64,000 nt of DNA from Levilactobacillus lanxiensis (GTDB taxonomy: Bacteria > Bacillota > Bacilli > Lactobacillales > Lactobacillaceae): NCBI RefSeq assembly GCF_016861655.1, contig NZ_BOLN01000009.1, positions 110,958 through 174,957 of the forward strand. The letters run 5' to 3'. Under the pieces are notes generated by a model. It did not search any database. It worked only from the letters and a program-made list of their open reading frames with translations, and had not been told where the DNA came from. Numbering within the stretch: position 1 is the stretch's first letter; each line of letters begins with the position of its first letter. Positions 1 to 9,018 of the stretch are shown here, piece by piece. The translations under genes were made by a program, and so were the position numbers.

Positions 1-2
1 TT

Positions 3-128
3 CTGGTGGCGGCGGGGGATGCCAAAGTTCCCGCCGTGAAAGCGGCCTTACTGGGCGGCTACCCGAATTGCCTCATTATTGATCAACACGCAGCAGCACA
101 ACTACTTAAGGACACGCCGAAACAGTAA
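3..128 (+). CDS. SorC/DeoR-type transcriptional regulator, C-terminal fragment
   Basis: Only the last 41 codons are in the window; the gene begins upstream of base 1 and stops with TAA at 126-128. The readable end runs LVAAGDAKVPAVKAALLGG and continues to a QHAAAQLL segment. That is the usual end of the sugar-binding effector domain of SorC-family regulators (DeoR and CggR relatives), where the GD and ALLGG stretches line the phosphosugar pocket. The next gene, 37 bp on, is a pyrimidine-nucleoside phosphorylase, so a deoxyribonucleoside regulator (DeoR) is the natural reading. The DNA-binding part is not visible, so the name is inferred from context. Confidence 0.7.
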   Translation: MVAAGDAKVPAVKAALLGGYPNCLIIDQHAAAQLLKDTPKQ

Positions 129-165
129 CGACGTTTATCCCAATTAGAAATGGAGTGGCTGAAAC

Positions 166-1464
166 ATGAGAATGGTAGATATTATTGATAAGAAACGTAA
201 CGGTGGCGAATTAACTAAGGAAGAAATCCAAACCTTCGTTGATGGTGTGGTTTCCGGTGAAATTCCTGATTACCAAACCAGTGCCTTCTTGATGGCAACG
301 TACTTCAACGACATGACCGACGCTGAACGCTCAGAGTTGACCATGGCCATGATGAAGTCTGGGGACCATTTGGACTTATCCAGCATCCCTGGCATTAAAG
401 TCGACAAGCACTCGACCGGTGGTGTGGGTGACAAGACCAGTATTCCATTGGCCCCAATCGTTGCCGCATTAGGCATTCCCGTTCCAATGATCTCTGGCCG
501 TGGCCTGGGTCACACGGGTGGCACTTTGGATAAATTGGAAGCGATTCCAGGATACAAAGTTGAAATCAGTGAAGACGAATTTAAGAAGCAAGTGAAGGAT
601 CAAGGCTTGGCTATCGTTGGGGCTACTGGAAACATTGCCCCCGCTGACAAGAAGATCTACGCACTGCGGGACGTCACCGACACGGTTGACTCCATTCCGC
701 TGATTGCTAGCTCCATCATGAGCAAGAAGATTGCTTCCGGGACCGACGCCTTAGTTATCGATGTTAAGACCGGTGCGGGTGCCTTCATGAAGACCTTGGA
801 CGACTCACGTGAATTGGCCAAAGCCTTAGTGGGTATCGGTAAAGGGGTCGGCATGAACTGCATGGCCATCATTTCCGATATGAACCAACCTTTAGGGAAC
901 GCCATTGGGAACGCCTTGGAAATCAAGGAATCCATCGACCTCTTAAAGGGCCAAGCACCAGCCGACATTACCGACTTAGTCTTGACCTTAGGCTCTCACA
1001 TGGTTGTCATGTCTGGGAAGGCTGACGACTTGAAGACGGCCCGGGCTATGTGTGAAAAGACCATCGAAGACGGTTCCGCATTGAAGAAGTTCGGCGACAT
1101 GATCGAAGCCCAAGGCGGCGACCGGAGTGTCATCGAACACCCAGAAATCATGCCACAAGCCAAGTACAAGATCGACTTGCCAGCCAAGTCTGATGGGGTT
1201 GTCAGCAAGGTTGAAGCCGATGAAATGGGTATCGCCGGGATGTTACTCGGTGGTGGCCGGCAAAAGGCTGATGACAAGCTGGACTACGCGGTTGGACTCA
1301 TGATGAACAAGAAGATTGGTGACGCCGTTAAGACTGGCGACACGCTTTTGACCATCTACAGTAACCGTGAAGATGTTGATGATATCAAGGACATGCTTTA
1401 CAAGAACATTGAAATTAGCGATTCAGCGGAACCAATTACGCTGATTCACGAAACGGTTCGGTAG
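166..1464 (+). CDS. pdp: pyrimidine-nucleoside phosphorylase
   Basis: This 432-residue cytosolic enzyme splits uridine, thymidine or deoxyuridine with phosphate into base and (deoxy)ribose-1-phosphate. The glycosyltransferase family 3 signatures are clear: [12 protein letters not shown] around residues 81-92 (phosphate binding) and [16 protein letters not shown] around 110-125. The length matches the family. ATG 166 follows GGAG (152-155) and gives the typical N-terminus MRMVDII; a second in-frame ATG at 172 is less likely. It follows the SorC-type regulator fragment, which suggests a nucleoside salvage operon. A strong terminator (1489-1524) ends it. The symbol deoA/pdpA is also used. Confidence 0.95.
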   Translation: MRMVDIIDKKRNGGELTKEEIQTFVDGVVSGEIPDYQTSAFLMATYFNDMTDAERSELTMAMMKSGDHLDLSSIPGIKVDKHSTGGVGDKTSIPLAPIVAALGIPVPMISGRGLGHTGGTLDKLEAIPGYKVEISEDEFKKQVKDQGLAIVGATGNIAPADKKIYALRDVTDTVDSIPLIASSIMSKKIASGTDALVIDVKTGAGAFMKTLDDSRELAKALVGIGKGVGMNCMAIISDMNQPLGNAIGNALEIKESIDLLKGQAPADITDLVLTLGSHMVVMSGKADDLKTARAMCEKTIEDGSALKKFGDMIEAQGGDRSVIEHPEIMPQAKYKIDLPAKSDGVVSKVEADEMGIAGMLLGGGRQKADDKLDYAVGLMMNKKIGDAVKTGDTLLTIYSNREDVDDIKDMLYKNIEISDSAEPITLIHETVR

Positions 1465-1488
1465 TCAGAACCGTGCTTCTTCTCCTAC

Positions 1489-1524
1489 GAGCCAGTCGGC
1501 GTTCCTTGCCGGCTGGCTCTTTTT
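1489..1524 (+). terminator. Rho-independent terminator of pdp
   Basis: A 12-bp stem (GAGCCAGTCGGC pairing with GCCGGCTGGCTC, one G-U pair) with a 7-nt loop is followed by TTTTT, 25 bp after the pdp stop. Confidence 0.9.
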
Positions 1525-1534
1525 GGCGTTGGGG

Positions 1535-1735
1535 TCCGCTTCCGGCGGCGGTCTTCGCTACCGCTGCTGTGGGGAACGACTGCGGCCTGAGAAGCGGTCC
1601 TCCGTCTCGCCTGAAAACCTCGCCAAGGGCGCGAGTTTTCCAGGTCGTCCCGTGTTGTAAGGCCGAGAAAGGCGCTCGGTCTAACAACACCGACACAGCT
1701 GCGTCCGCGAAACCGCCTCTGGTCGCTAACAACGG
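1535..1735 (-). repeat. structured intergenic element R1 (type A)
   Basis: A diverged type A copy, read on the minus strand from GCGACCAGAGG to the GGCGG end that faces the pdp 3' end. P2 is GGCGGT plus TCGC pairing with GCGA plus ACCGCC. The outer part of P3 is GTGTTGT/ACAACAC and P4 uses AAAAC/GTTTT, so all helices are kept with new sequences. One A-C mismatch in P3 goes against the strand preference seen in the other copies. Confidence 0.8.
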
Positions 1736-1841
1736 CTGAAAAGAGCCGGCTGACAAGGTTACCGTGTGGCTGGTGCGGGATGGGCGGGTGTCTGACACTG
1801 TTGATGTCCCTGGGCCGGTGTCGATCCTTTACGTGAATAGG

Positions 1842-1920
1842 TGCAGCCTGAGAAGCGGTCCGCCGGCATAGCTGCATCCGCATTGGTTTGCTAACAACAG
1901 TTAAAAGAGCTGGTTAGCGA
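1842..1920 (-). repeat. decayed fragment R2 of the type A element
   Basis: The stretch beginning GCAGCCTGAGAAGCGGTCC and running to CTAACAACAGTTAAAAGAGC matches two separated parts of R1 (about 1585-1605 and 1695-1750), with the middle deleted. It looks like a tandem copy that lost its hairpins. The bases between R1 and R2 (1740-1840) show nothing else recognisable. Confidence 0.6.
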
Positions 1921-1988
1921 AGTTGCGGTGATATGAGTTTCCAAACTAGTATTGCGGAAAACTTTACGTGAATGGTGGCCCAAACGTG

Positions 1989-2216
1989 TTGAAAATAAGC
2001 GGTCAATGTCAGTGACCAGAGGCGGGCCAAAGTCACCAGCTGTGTCGATGGTCTTAACTGAGTGGTTTTCTCAGTTTAGAGCATGGGACAACCTTTGAGA
2101 CCGTTCCCCAGGCTCAAAGTTGAGGTGGAAGCCCGCCCCACAGGCTGGAACCGGCCCCACAGCAGGGGACTTTGAGCCCGCCGCCGGGAACGAAAACCCA
2201 ACCCCGTATTTTCATT
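1989..2216 (+). repeat. structured intergenic element R3 (type A), upstream of gshA
   Basis: Core GTGACCAGAGG to GGGAACG lies at 2012-2192. P2 pairs CAAAGTC with GACTTTG and GGCGGGC with GCCCGCC. P3 is ACTGAG/CTCAGT and P4 is CAACCTTTGAG/CTCAAAGTTG. A short P1, TGAAAATA/TATTTTCA, closes it. The 3' end points at gshA, 128 bp away; 2217-2343 has no convincing promoter. Confidence 0.85.
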
Positions 2217-2343
2217 ATCCCGGTGGATGGGTTACTCACTAAATTTTTTTGAAAAAAGTTAGCCAATATCAGTGACACGGGCCCCTTTTTTGTTTACACT
2301 TTAGGTTAAATCAGTCATCTTAAGGTTAGGGGATGTTACCGCC

Positions 2344-3867
2344 ATGCTGGACAACTTATTAGCGGTTATTCGCGAAGAAAACTTATCAGAACAGCTTTAT
2401 CACAGCCTAGTGGGGCTAGAGATTGAAGAGCAGCGAATCGACCAGCATGGCCGGTTGAGCCGTCGCCCACACCCCAGCCAACTTGGGTCCCGGACTTTCC
2501 ATCCGTATTTTCAAACGGACTTCACCGAAAGTCAGTTGGAGGTCATCACCGACCCCAACCCCAATATCGGGGGCACGTTGGACCAACTCGATACGTTACA
2601 AACGGTGGCGTACCGCTCACTGGAGGGCGACGACCGTATCTGGCCGCTGAGCATGCCACCAGTGGTGGACGACACGGATCTGCAGTTTATCGCGGATCAC
2701 TTTGACCGGCCGGCGATTCGCCCATATCGGGAGTATTTGGTCAAAAAGTACGGCCTGCAGCACGGCTGTTTGACCGGCGTTCACGTCAACTACAGCTTGC
2801 CGGACCCCGTTATTCATCGCTTGTACAGCCATTACACCACCGAATTCAGTTCGCTGGTTGCCTTTAAAAATGCCTTGTACTTCCGGGTGGCCCAAAACTT
2901 TGTGCGCTACCAGTGGTTGTTGACGTACCTATTTGGGGCCAGTCCCATCGCGGAAAAGGGTTTCTTCGAGACCGTTCCGGCAGAGCTACAGGAACCCGTT
3001 CGCAGCATTCGTAACAGCCCTTACGGCTTCGTCAACTTCCCACAAGAACAGGTGACCTACGCCTCGCTGACGGCCCATTTAACGCAATTACAGGACCGGA
3101 TCGACGAGGGGACCTACTTCTCCGCGCATGAATTCTACGGGCCAGTGCGGCTCAAGGGGCGGGCCAACGCGCGTGACTTCCTGACTGGGGGTATCCAATA
3201 CCTGGAGCTCAGAGACTTTGACAACACGCCGTTCACGCCCAACGGGGTCAGTCGCCACGCCATGTACTTCCTGAAGATTTTCATGTTGTACCTGCTGACC
3301 CAACCGGAACCGGAGAATCTGGCAGAAACGCTGACGGCCGCGCGGACCAAGAACCAGACGGTCGCGTTGGAGAACCCCCTGACGGCCACGCAATATCAAC
3401 TGGAAGGGGAGCAGATCTTCCACGAAATGCGGGAGATGGCGCAGTCCTTACAGACACACATCGAGCAGTGGGATATCATCGACGACCTTGAGGAAGTCCT
3501 GACGCATCCCGAGTTAACGCCAGCGGCCAAGTTGTTGGCGCACGTTGAAGACGGCAGCTTGATGAAATTTGGGCAGGCCGTGGCGCGGAAATGGTATCAT
3601 GACCGTATCAACACGCCAGCACTGTTGCCACAGCTTCAGCAGCTGTCTGATCACGCCCAACGATTTGTGATGACCGCCTTACAAGCCGGCATTCGCTTCT
3701 ACCAGGTACGTGACGAGAACGGCGCCGACCTCCTGATGTTTACCTTTGATGGCATCACCCAGGTGTTGGAGGACCGCGATACCCGCGTGCCCGACGCCGA
3801 CGCCCGGTTGCGACAACTCTTCCCCGATTTACCGGCGTTACCAGCGCCCTTACATTACGAAAACTAA
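2344..3867 (+). CDS. gshA: glutamate-cysteine ligase
   Basis: The product joins L-glutamate and L-cysteine using ATP, the first step of glutathione synthesis, in the cytosol. It has 507 residues. The N-terminal part has the conserved GLEIEEQRI strand with metal- and ATP-binding acidic residues (about 24-32), the FTESQLEVIT segment (about 60-70) and IWPLSMPP (about 99-106). These are typical of the ligase module of the Firmicutes bifunctional GshAB (GshF). The protein stops at the length of that module and has no ATP-grasp GshB domain, so it should make gamma-glutamylcysteine only unless another synthetase exists elsewhere. It is a single-gene unit with R3 upstream and a bidirectional terminator downstream. 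Confidence 0.88.
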   Translation: MLDNLLAVIREENLSEQLYHSLVGLEIEEQRIDQHGRLSRRPHPSQLGSRTFHPYFQTDFTESQLEVITDPNPNIGGTLDQLDTLQTVAYRSLEGDDRIWPLSMPPVVDDTDLQFIADHFDRPAIRPYREYLVKKYGLQHGCLTGVHVNYSLPDPVIHRLYSHYTTEFSSLVAFKNALYFRVAQNFVRYQWLLTYLFGASPIAEKGFFETVPAELQEPVRSIRNSPYGFVNFPQEQVTYASLTAHLTQLQDRIDEGTYFSAHEFYGPVRLKGRANARDFLTGGIQYLELRDFDNTPFTPNGVSRHAMYFLKIFMLYLLTQPEPENLAETLTAARTKNQTVALENPLTATQYQLEGEQIFHEMREMAQSLQTHIEQWDIIDDLEEVLTHPELTPAAKLLAHVEDGSLMKFGQAVARKWYHDRINTPALLPQLQQLSDHAQRFVMTALQAGIRFYQVRDENGADLLMFTFDGITQVLEDRDTRVPDADARLRQLFPDLPALPAPLHYEN

Positions 3868-3870
3868 CGA

Positions 3871-3911
3871 AAAATGGCTCACACAAGCGCTAAACTTGTG
3901 TGAGCCATTTT
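3871..3911. terminator. bidirectional terminator between gshA and the permease
   Basis: A perfect 17-bp stem (AAAATGGCTCACACAAG and its complement) with a 7-nt loop is flanked by A and T runs, so it can serve both converging genes. Confidence 0.92.
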
Positions 3912-3913
3912 GA

Positions 3914-5236
3914 TTAATTGGTTGTTTTATGGCGTTGGTGCCAGAAGTAAATCGGCAGGCCAATCAGGGTGAGGATCAGCCCGGTGACGGCGAGGCCCGT
4001 TTCGGTGATCAGCGTGGTTGCCAGGATGAAAATCCCACCTACTAGCGCAATCAACGGAATCACGGGATAACCAGGGACCCGGTAAGGCCGGTTGAGCTCG
4101 GGTTCGGTCCGCCGCAACTTGAAGACGGCGATGAAGATGAGGCAGTTGAAGACCCACATCACGAACACCAGCATATCCGTTAAGAGATCAAAGCTTCCCA
4201 TGAACATCATGATTAAGGCGATGACAAACTGTACGCTTCCCGCAAAATAGGGCACGTAGGTCCGGCGAGACAGCTGGCGGAAGTATTTGGAAAAGGGCAG
4301 GCTGTCCTCTTCGGCCATGGCGAAGGGCACCCGCATCCCCGTCAGCGTGTAGCCGTTGATGGCGCCGTAGACGGAAATCAAGATCCCAATCGTGACCAGT
4401 TTCCCGCCAAATTGACCGAACAGCCGCATGGACGCGTCGGCCGCGGCGTTTTGGTTGCCCGCAATCAGGTCGATGGGTAACGTCTTCAAGAACACCAGGT
4501 TGACCAGCGTGTAAATCAGGGTGATGCCGGCCAGGCCAATGATGATGGCCCGCGGCAGGTCACGCTCGGGATGCTTCATTTCCCCGGCGATATTCCCAAT
4601 GCTGATCCAGCCGTCATAGGCAAACATCGTGGCCAACAGGCTGGAGCTAAAGGCGCTGCCCCAGTTGAGGTGGTCGCCGGTGGTAATCGGCCAGAGGTGA
4701 ATCGGGGCGTTGGCCGGCGCAAACAGGCCAAACCCGACGATGACGATAATGGGAATCAATTTAAAAATTAGGGCAATCGACTGAACGGACCCGCCGACCT
4801 TAGCGCCTAAAAAGTTCAGGCCAGTGATACTCAGGCCACACAGAATGGCGACCGGTAACTGCCAGGCACTGCTTAGATGGAACAGGGCAACCCATTGCGT
4901 CCCGAAAATAATCGAGAGGGCCGCGATGTTGGCGGGGTAATAGACCAGTAACTGGGCCCACCCCATTAAGAAACCGATGGGCTTGCCGTAAGCGTACTCC
5001 AGGTAACGCATGGCACCCCCGGTACGGGGAATCGCGGCGGCGAGCTCAGCACTCGTCAGACCCGCACAGATGGTCAAAATCCCACCCAAAATCCAAGCAG
5101 CCAGCGTCATGTTAGCGGAGTGGTTGGCAGCCACCACGCTAGCGGTCTTGAAGAATACCCCACCACCGATCACGGTTCCCATCACGGTTGCCAGGGCAGT
5201 AAACGTGCCGATTTCTCGGCGTAACTCCTTTGCCAA
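3914..5236 (-). CDS. APC-superfamily amino-acid permease (SteT/LAT-like)
   Basis: This 440-residue membrane protein has about 12 hydrophobic segments. Its first helix carries the unwound GTVIGGGVFF glycine motif (about 20-29) that binds the substrate backbone in the APC fold. The following TAGLTSAELAAAIPRTGGAMRYLEYAYG region is the classic APC signature around helix 3. The overall pattern is closest to serine/threonine exchangers and LAT-type transporters; the substrate cannot be read from sequence. The start is TTG at 5236, preceded by GGAG at 9-nt spacing on the minus strand. It is a single gene ending at a shared terminator. Confidence 0.85.
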   Translation of the reverse strand: MAKELRREIGTFTALATVMGTVIGGGVFFKTASVVAANHSANMTLAAWILGGILTICAGLTSAELAAAIPRTGGAMRYLEYAYGKPIGFLMGWAQLLVYYPANIAALSIIFGTQWVALFHLSSAWQLPVAILCGLSITGLNFLGAKVGGSVQSIALIFKLIPIIVIVGFGLFAPANAPIHLWPITTGDHLNWGSAFSSSLLATMFAYDGWISIGNIAGEMKHPERDLPRAIIIGLAGITLIYTLVNLVFLKTLPIDLIAGNQNAAADASMRLFGQFGGKLVTIGILISVYGAINGYTLTGMRVPFAMAEEDSLPFSKYFRQLSRRTYVPYFAGSVQFVIALIMMFMGSFDLLTDMLVFVMWVFNCLIFIAVFKLRRTEPELNRPYRVPGYPVIPLIALVGGIFILATTLITETGLAVTGLILTLIGLPIYFWHQRHKTTN

Positions 5237-5560
5237 AGTTTTAGACTCCTCTCTTCTCTCAGATGACTGATTTTACCATTATAGCACTTAAATTTAGCGT
5301 TGTGTGCGGTTGAACCAGAGATATGTGAAAGGATGTCATGACGGTGAGAAAGTGATTAGACGAGCAGGGAGGGGGTATTTAAGCAGTTATATTTTTGCGG
5401 GGATATTTAAGGGGTAAGTCGTTGTGGTGAACAACATGATTAGGCGGATATGTTTTGGGGTGGAATTGGATTGTTAGTAGCTATATTGGGAGTAAGTTCG
5501 GGCTTCTCGTACCGGTAAAACTGCATATATTACCCCAACCCCAACACCGTTGGTACGGGC
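5237..5560. other. intergenic region without recognisable genes
   Basis: This leader side of the permease gene has no open frame with a ribosome site and no clear hairpin. I see nothing definite beyond base composition more AT-rich than the flanking genes. Confidence 0.5.
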
Positions 5561-5570
5561 TAAACACGTG

Positions 5571-5823
5571 TCAGCCGCAGGGATGGTGAAAATCCACCAG
5601 TTATGGAAGTGACCAGAGGTGAGCCAAGGTGCCCAGCTGTGTCGGTGGTCTTGGCTGGGGTGCTTTCCCAGCCTAGCCCACGGGACAACCTTTGAGACCG
5701 AACCTCAGGCTCAAAGTTGAGGTGGAAGCCCGTTCTTCGGCTGGAACCGGCCCCATAGCAGGGCATCTTGAGCGCACCGCCGGGAACGAAAGAACCAGTA
5801 TATTTTCACCATCCCGGAGGCGA
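5571..5823 (+). repeat. structured intergenic element R4 (type A), at the gntP 3' side
   Basis: P1 pairs GGGATGGTGAAAAT (5580-5593) perfectly with ATTTTCACCATCCC near 5803-5816. P3 is GGCTGGG/CCCAGCC, P4 CAACCTTTGAG/CTCAAAGTTG, and P2 CAAGGTG/CATCTTG with one G-U pair. The 3' end faces the gntP stop codon, but gntP's own terminator (5840-5873) lies between. Confidence 0.9.
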
Positions 5824-5839
5824 CGTCTTTAGCCCAAAC

Positions 5840-5873
5840 AAAAAGGTCCGCCACCCCAGGGGGGCAGCGGACC
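5840..5873 (-). terminator. terminator of gntP (first copy)
   Basis: Stem GGTCCGC/GCGGACC with an inner CCCC/GGGG pairing; on the minus strand it is followed by TTTTTG. Confidence 0.85.
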
Positions 5874-5905
5874 AAGTGACGCTCGAATTAATTGTCAGAA
5901 AAATT

Positions 5906-7264
5906 CTAGTGGAACGCCATGTTCAGCAACAGAACAATCAGGATACCCACGATGGAAATCACAGTTTCCAGCACGGTCCAAATGCTCAACGTTTGCTTAA
6001 CAGTCAAATCGAAGTATTCACGGAACATCCAGAACCCGGCATCGTTCACGTGAGAAGCAGCTAAGGAACCAGCACCAATGGCCAGAACCATGAGAGCAGG
6101 GTCAACACCGGATTGGGCCATCAATGGGGCAACGATACCAGCAGCGGTCAAAGCAGAAACCGTTGCGGAACCTAAAGCCACACGGAGGACAACGGCGACT
6201 AACCAACCTAAGATCAGTGGGGACATGTTAGAGTCGATGAAGAGTTTGGCAACTTCTTTACCAACACCACCATCGATGAGGACTTGCTTGAAGGCCCCAC
6301 CACCACCGATAACTAACAGCAGCATAGCGATGGACTTAACAGCGTTTTCCAAGGTTGCCATGATGTCTGAGGTCTTACGTTTCCGACCCCAACCCATGGT
6401 GAACATTGCAACCATCAGGGAGATTAACATCGCGATGGCTGGGTCACCGATCAAGGCAACGATTTGGTCCAACATGGAGGCGTTCTTGGTAGGGGTTGCC
6501 CCACCGTCGACCGTCATCTTGTAGATGGTCGTGATGGCCATCAGGATAACTGGGAAGAGGGAAGTCAGAACGGACAGGCCAAAGCTAGGTGCTTCGGAAG
6601 GCTTGAAGGTCTTAACTTCACCCAAGGAAGATAAGTTCCCTTTACGAGCAAAGGCTTCTGGTGCAAATTTCTGAGCTAACTTGGTGAACATTGGCCCGGC
6701 AACGATGGCTGCAGGAATCGCAACAACTAAACCGAACAGGAGGACCTTACCATCATTGGCACCCAAGACTTGCGCAATGGCAACTGGTGCTGGGTGAGGT
6801 GGTAAGAACCCGTGGGTAACGGACAAAGCGGCTGCCATGGAAATCCCTAAGTAAAGGATTGGCACATCAGCTTCAACGGCGATGGCAAAGACGATAGGAA
6901 TTAACAGAACCATCCCAACTTCGAAGAATAGCGCGATACCCAGAATAAATGAAGCAAGCATAATAGCTAATTGGAGGCGTTTCTTACCAAATTTGTCGAT
7001 CAGTGTCGTGGCAATCACGTAAGCACCACCGGCGTCGGCAACTAACCGACCCAGCATGGCCCCGAAACCAAAGACCAAGGAGAGTTCGCCAAGTTGGCTC
7101 CCAATCCCAGATTCAATCGTCGTGGCGATTGTCGTGAGGTTCATGCCTAACAGAATGGCTGTTAAGACAGAAGTTAAAATCAGGGAAACAAAGGTGTTGA
7201 TCTTGAAACGAATAATGAGGACCAATAAGAAGATGACCCCGATAAGCAAAGCTAGTAGTTCCAT
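5906..7264 (-). CDS. gntP: gluconate:H+ symporter, GntP family (copy 1)
   Basis: This 452-residue membrane permease should import gluconate for the kinase and dehydrogenase upstream. It shows the GntP family pattern: alternating hydrophobic helices, VFGFGAMLGRLVADAGGAY (about 64-82), GFLPPHPAPVAIAQVLGA (about 151-168), and the C-terminal SLAASHVNDAGFW motif. ATG 7264 has AAAGGG ten bases upstream. It follows gntK on the same strand but a terminator (7296-7326) separates them, so it is probably transcribed partly from its own promoter. An operator-like AAAGTTTCAA at 7375-7384 resembles the gntZ promoter site. Confidence 0.92.
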   Translation of the reverse strand: MELLALLIGVIFLLVLIIRFKINTFVSLILTSVLTAILLGMNLTTIATTIESGIGSQLGELSLVFGFGAMLGRLVADAGGAYVIATTLIDKFGKKRLQLAIMLASFILGIALFFEVGMVLLIPIVFAIAVEADVPILYLGISMAAALSVTHGFLPPHPAPVAIAQVLGANDGKVLLFGLVVAIPAAIVAGPMFTKLAQKFAPEAFARKGNLSSLGEVKTFKPSEAPSFGLSVLTSLFPVILMAITTIYKMTVDGGATPTKNASMLDQIVALIGDPAIAMLISLMVAMFTMGWGRKRKTSDIMATLENAVKSIAMLLLVIGGGGAFKQVLIDGGVGKEVAKLFIDSNMSPLILGWLVAVVLRVALGSATVSALTAAGIVAPLMAQSGVDPALMVLAIGAGSLAASHVNDAGFWMFREYFDLTVKQTLSIWTVLETVISIVGILIVLLLNMAFH

Positions 7265-7295
7265 AGGAAGTAAGCCCTTTCATTGAATGAATTTT

Positions 7296-7326
7296 GAAAA
7301 GCCAACGCATGACACGTTGGCTTTTC
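7296..7326 (-). terminator. terminator between gntK and gntP
   Basis: A 12-bp perfect stem GAAAAGCCAACG with its complement and a 7-nt loop. It sits inside the gnt gene row and may be partial, lowering permease expression relative to kinase. Confidence 0.8.
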
Positions 7327-7429
7327 AATGTAAGTACACATATTGTACGTTATAAAATCCAATTTGTATACCATAAAGTTTCAAAAATTTTAAATTTCGT
7401 TGGTTAGTTTTCTGAAAAGACTAGACCAA

Positions 7430-8986
7430 TTACTTTTTCTTGGTATCTTGTTGGTGAACGTGAGTCCGTTGGTACTCGGCGATATTCTTGTATTCTGATT
7501 GTAATTGCCGACTAAGGCGAATGTAAATCGGAACCAAGGCCCGGTAAGCGTCATACGTTTCTGGGTTAGGGTGGTGCACGTTAGAAACACCGATGAAGTT
7601 CTTCACAGCGGAGAGGTCATCGATCATCCCTAAGGCATACATCCCAAGCGTTGCGGCACCCAGGGCAGTCCCTTCAGGACTTTCTGGGATGGTAACGTCT
7701 TGTTCAAAAATATCAGCGAGCATTTGCCGCCAGAGAGCTGAACGGGCGAAACCACCGGTAGCTTGAATGCTAGATGGCTTGCCAACAACTTCTTCGAGGG
7801 CCAGCATCACGGTGTACAGGTTGTAGACAATCCCTTCGAGGGCTGCCCGAACCATGTGGGCCCGTGAGTGGGTCCGTGTTAAACCGAAGAAGGAGCCACG
7901 TGCGTTAGCGTCCCAGATAGGGGCCCGTTCGCCACCCAAGAATGGATGGAAAATCAGGCCATCGGAACCAGCAGGGACCTTCGCTGCGATTTCAGTTAAG
8001 AGGTCGTAGGAGTCGACGTGCATTTGTTCAGCGGTCAACTTTTCTGGAGCAAAGAGTTGGTCACGGACCCAACGGAAGACAATCCCCCCGTTGTTGACTG
8101 GTCCACCGACAACCCAGTGATCCTTAGAAAGGTAGTAGCAGAAGACCCGGCCCTTAGGGTCAATCTTCGGCTTATCAGTGACGACCCGAACGGCACCGGA
8201 CGTCCCGATGGTAACAGCCACAACACCAGGCTTGATGGCGTTAACGCCTAAGTTGGCGAGGGGACCATCGGAAGCACCCATGATAAAGGGAGTTTGTGGG
8301 TCCATACCAATAACACCAGCGTAATCAGCTTTCATGCCAGTGATTTGGTCAGTTGTGTCGACCAATTTAGGTAATTGGTCACGGGTAATCCCAGCAACTT
8401 CCAAGGCTTGGTCGTCCCAGTCCATCTTAAAGATGTTAAAGAGACCAGTGGCATTGGCAATAGAGTAGTCTTCTTGGAGCACGCCGAATAACTTGTATAA
8501 GACGTATTCCTTGATGCCGACGAACCAACGGGCTTGGTTGAACAAGTCCGGTTGGTCATTGCGCAACCAAATTAATTTACTGAGCGGTGTCATAGGGTGA
8601 ATTGGCGTCCCGGTCTTTTCGTAAAGTTGCTTACCCACACCGTTTTCGCGTAATTCATCTGCATACTTAACTGCCCGGTTATCAGCCCAGGTAATTGCCC
8701 GAGTCAGCGGCTTGTGGTCTTCATCTAAGAGAATCAGACTGTGCATAGCAGCGGAGAAGGAGACACCTTGTAACTTGCCGTCCTTCAAATCTGCCTTCCG
8801 CATAACAGTGGTTAACCCATCGATCATGGCAGAGAAAATCTCATCTGGATCTTCTTCAGCCATATCGGGCACATCTTGATAGAGGGGATACAGGTTGTTT
8901 GAATAACCTTGCATCTTACCCGCAGTATCATACAATACGGTCTTGACACTGGTCGTACCAATATCGACCCCAATCATGTAGTCCAT
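7430..8986 (-). CDS. gntK: gluconokinase (FGGY family)
   Basis: The 518-residue kinase phosphorylates gluconate to 6-phosphogluconate with ATP. The N-terminal actin-like fold starts with IGVDIGTTSVKTVLYD (residues 5-20, phosphate loop). The C-terminal half carries the FGGY signature region around GGFARSALWRQMLADIF. Length and order match the family. ATG 8986 is preceded by AAGGA on the minus strand. It lies 32 bp after gntZ, so both share the promoter at 9969-9997. Other FGGY kinases (xylulose, glycerol) are excluded mainly by context with gntZ and gntP. Confidence 0.92.
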   Translation of the reverse strand: MDYMIGVDIGTTSVKTVLYDTAGKMQGYSNNLYPLYQDVPDMAEEDPDEIFSAMIDGLTTVMRKADLKDGKLQGVSFSAAMHSLILLDEDHKPLTRAITWADNRAVKYADELRENGVGKQLYEKTGTPIHPMTPLSKLIWLRNDQPDLFNQARWFVGIKEYVLYKLFGVLQEDYSIANATGLFNIFKMDWDDQALEVAGITRDQLPKLVDTTDQITGMKADYAGVIGMDPQTPFIMGASDGPLANLGVNAIKPGVVAVTIGTSGAVRVVTDKPKIDPKGRVFCYYLSKDHWVVGGPVNNGGIVFRWVRDQLFAPEKLTAEQMHVDSYDLLTEIAAKVPAGSDGLIFHPFLGGERAPIWDANARGSFFGLTRTHSRAHMVRAALEGIVYNLYTVMLALEEVVGKPSSIQATGGFARSALWRQMLADIFEQDVTIPESPEGTALGAATLGMYALGMIDDLSAVKNFIGVSNVHHPNPETYDAYRALVPIYIRLSRQLQSEYKNIAEYQRTHVHQQDTKKK

Positions 8987-9018
8987 AGAGCTCTTCCTTT
9001 CGTGTCGCTAATTAAAAA

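Noticed and set aside
1473..1883. Open frames of about 90-130 codons on both strands after pdp
   Set aside because: They run through the terminator and structured elements R1 and R2, have no ribosome sites and no protein-like composition.
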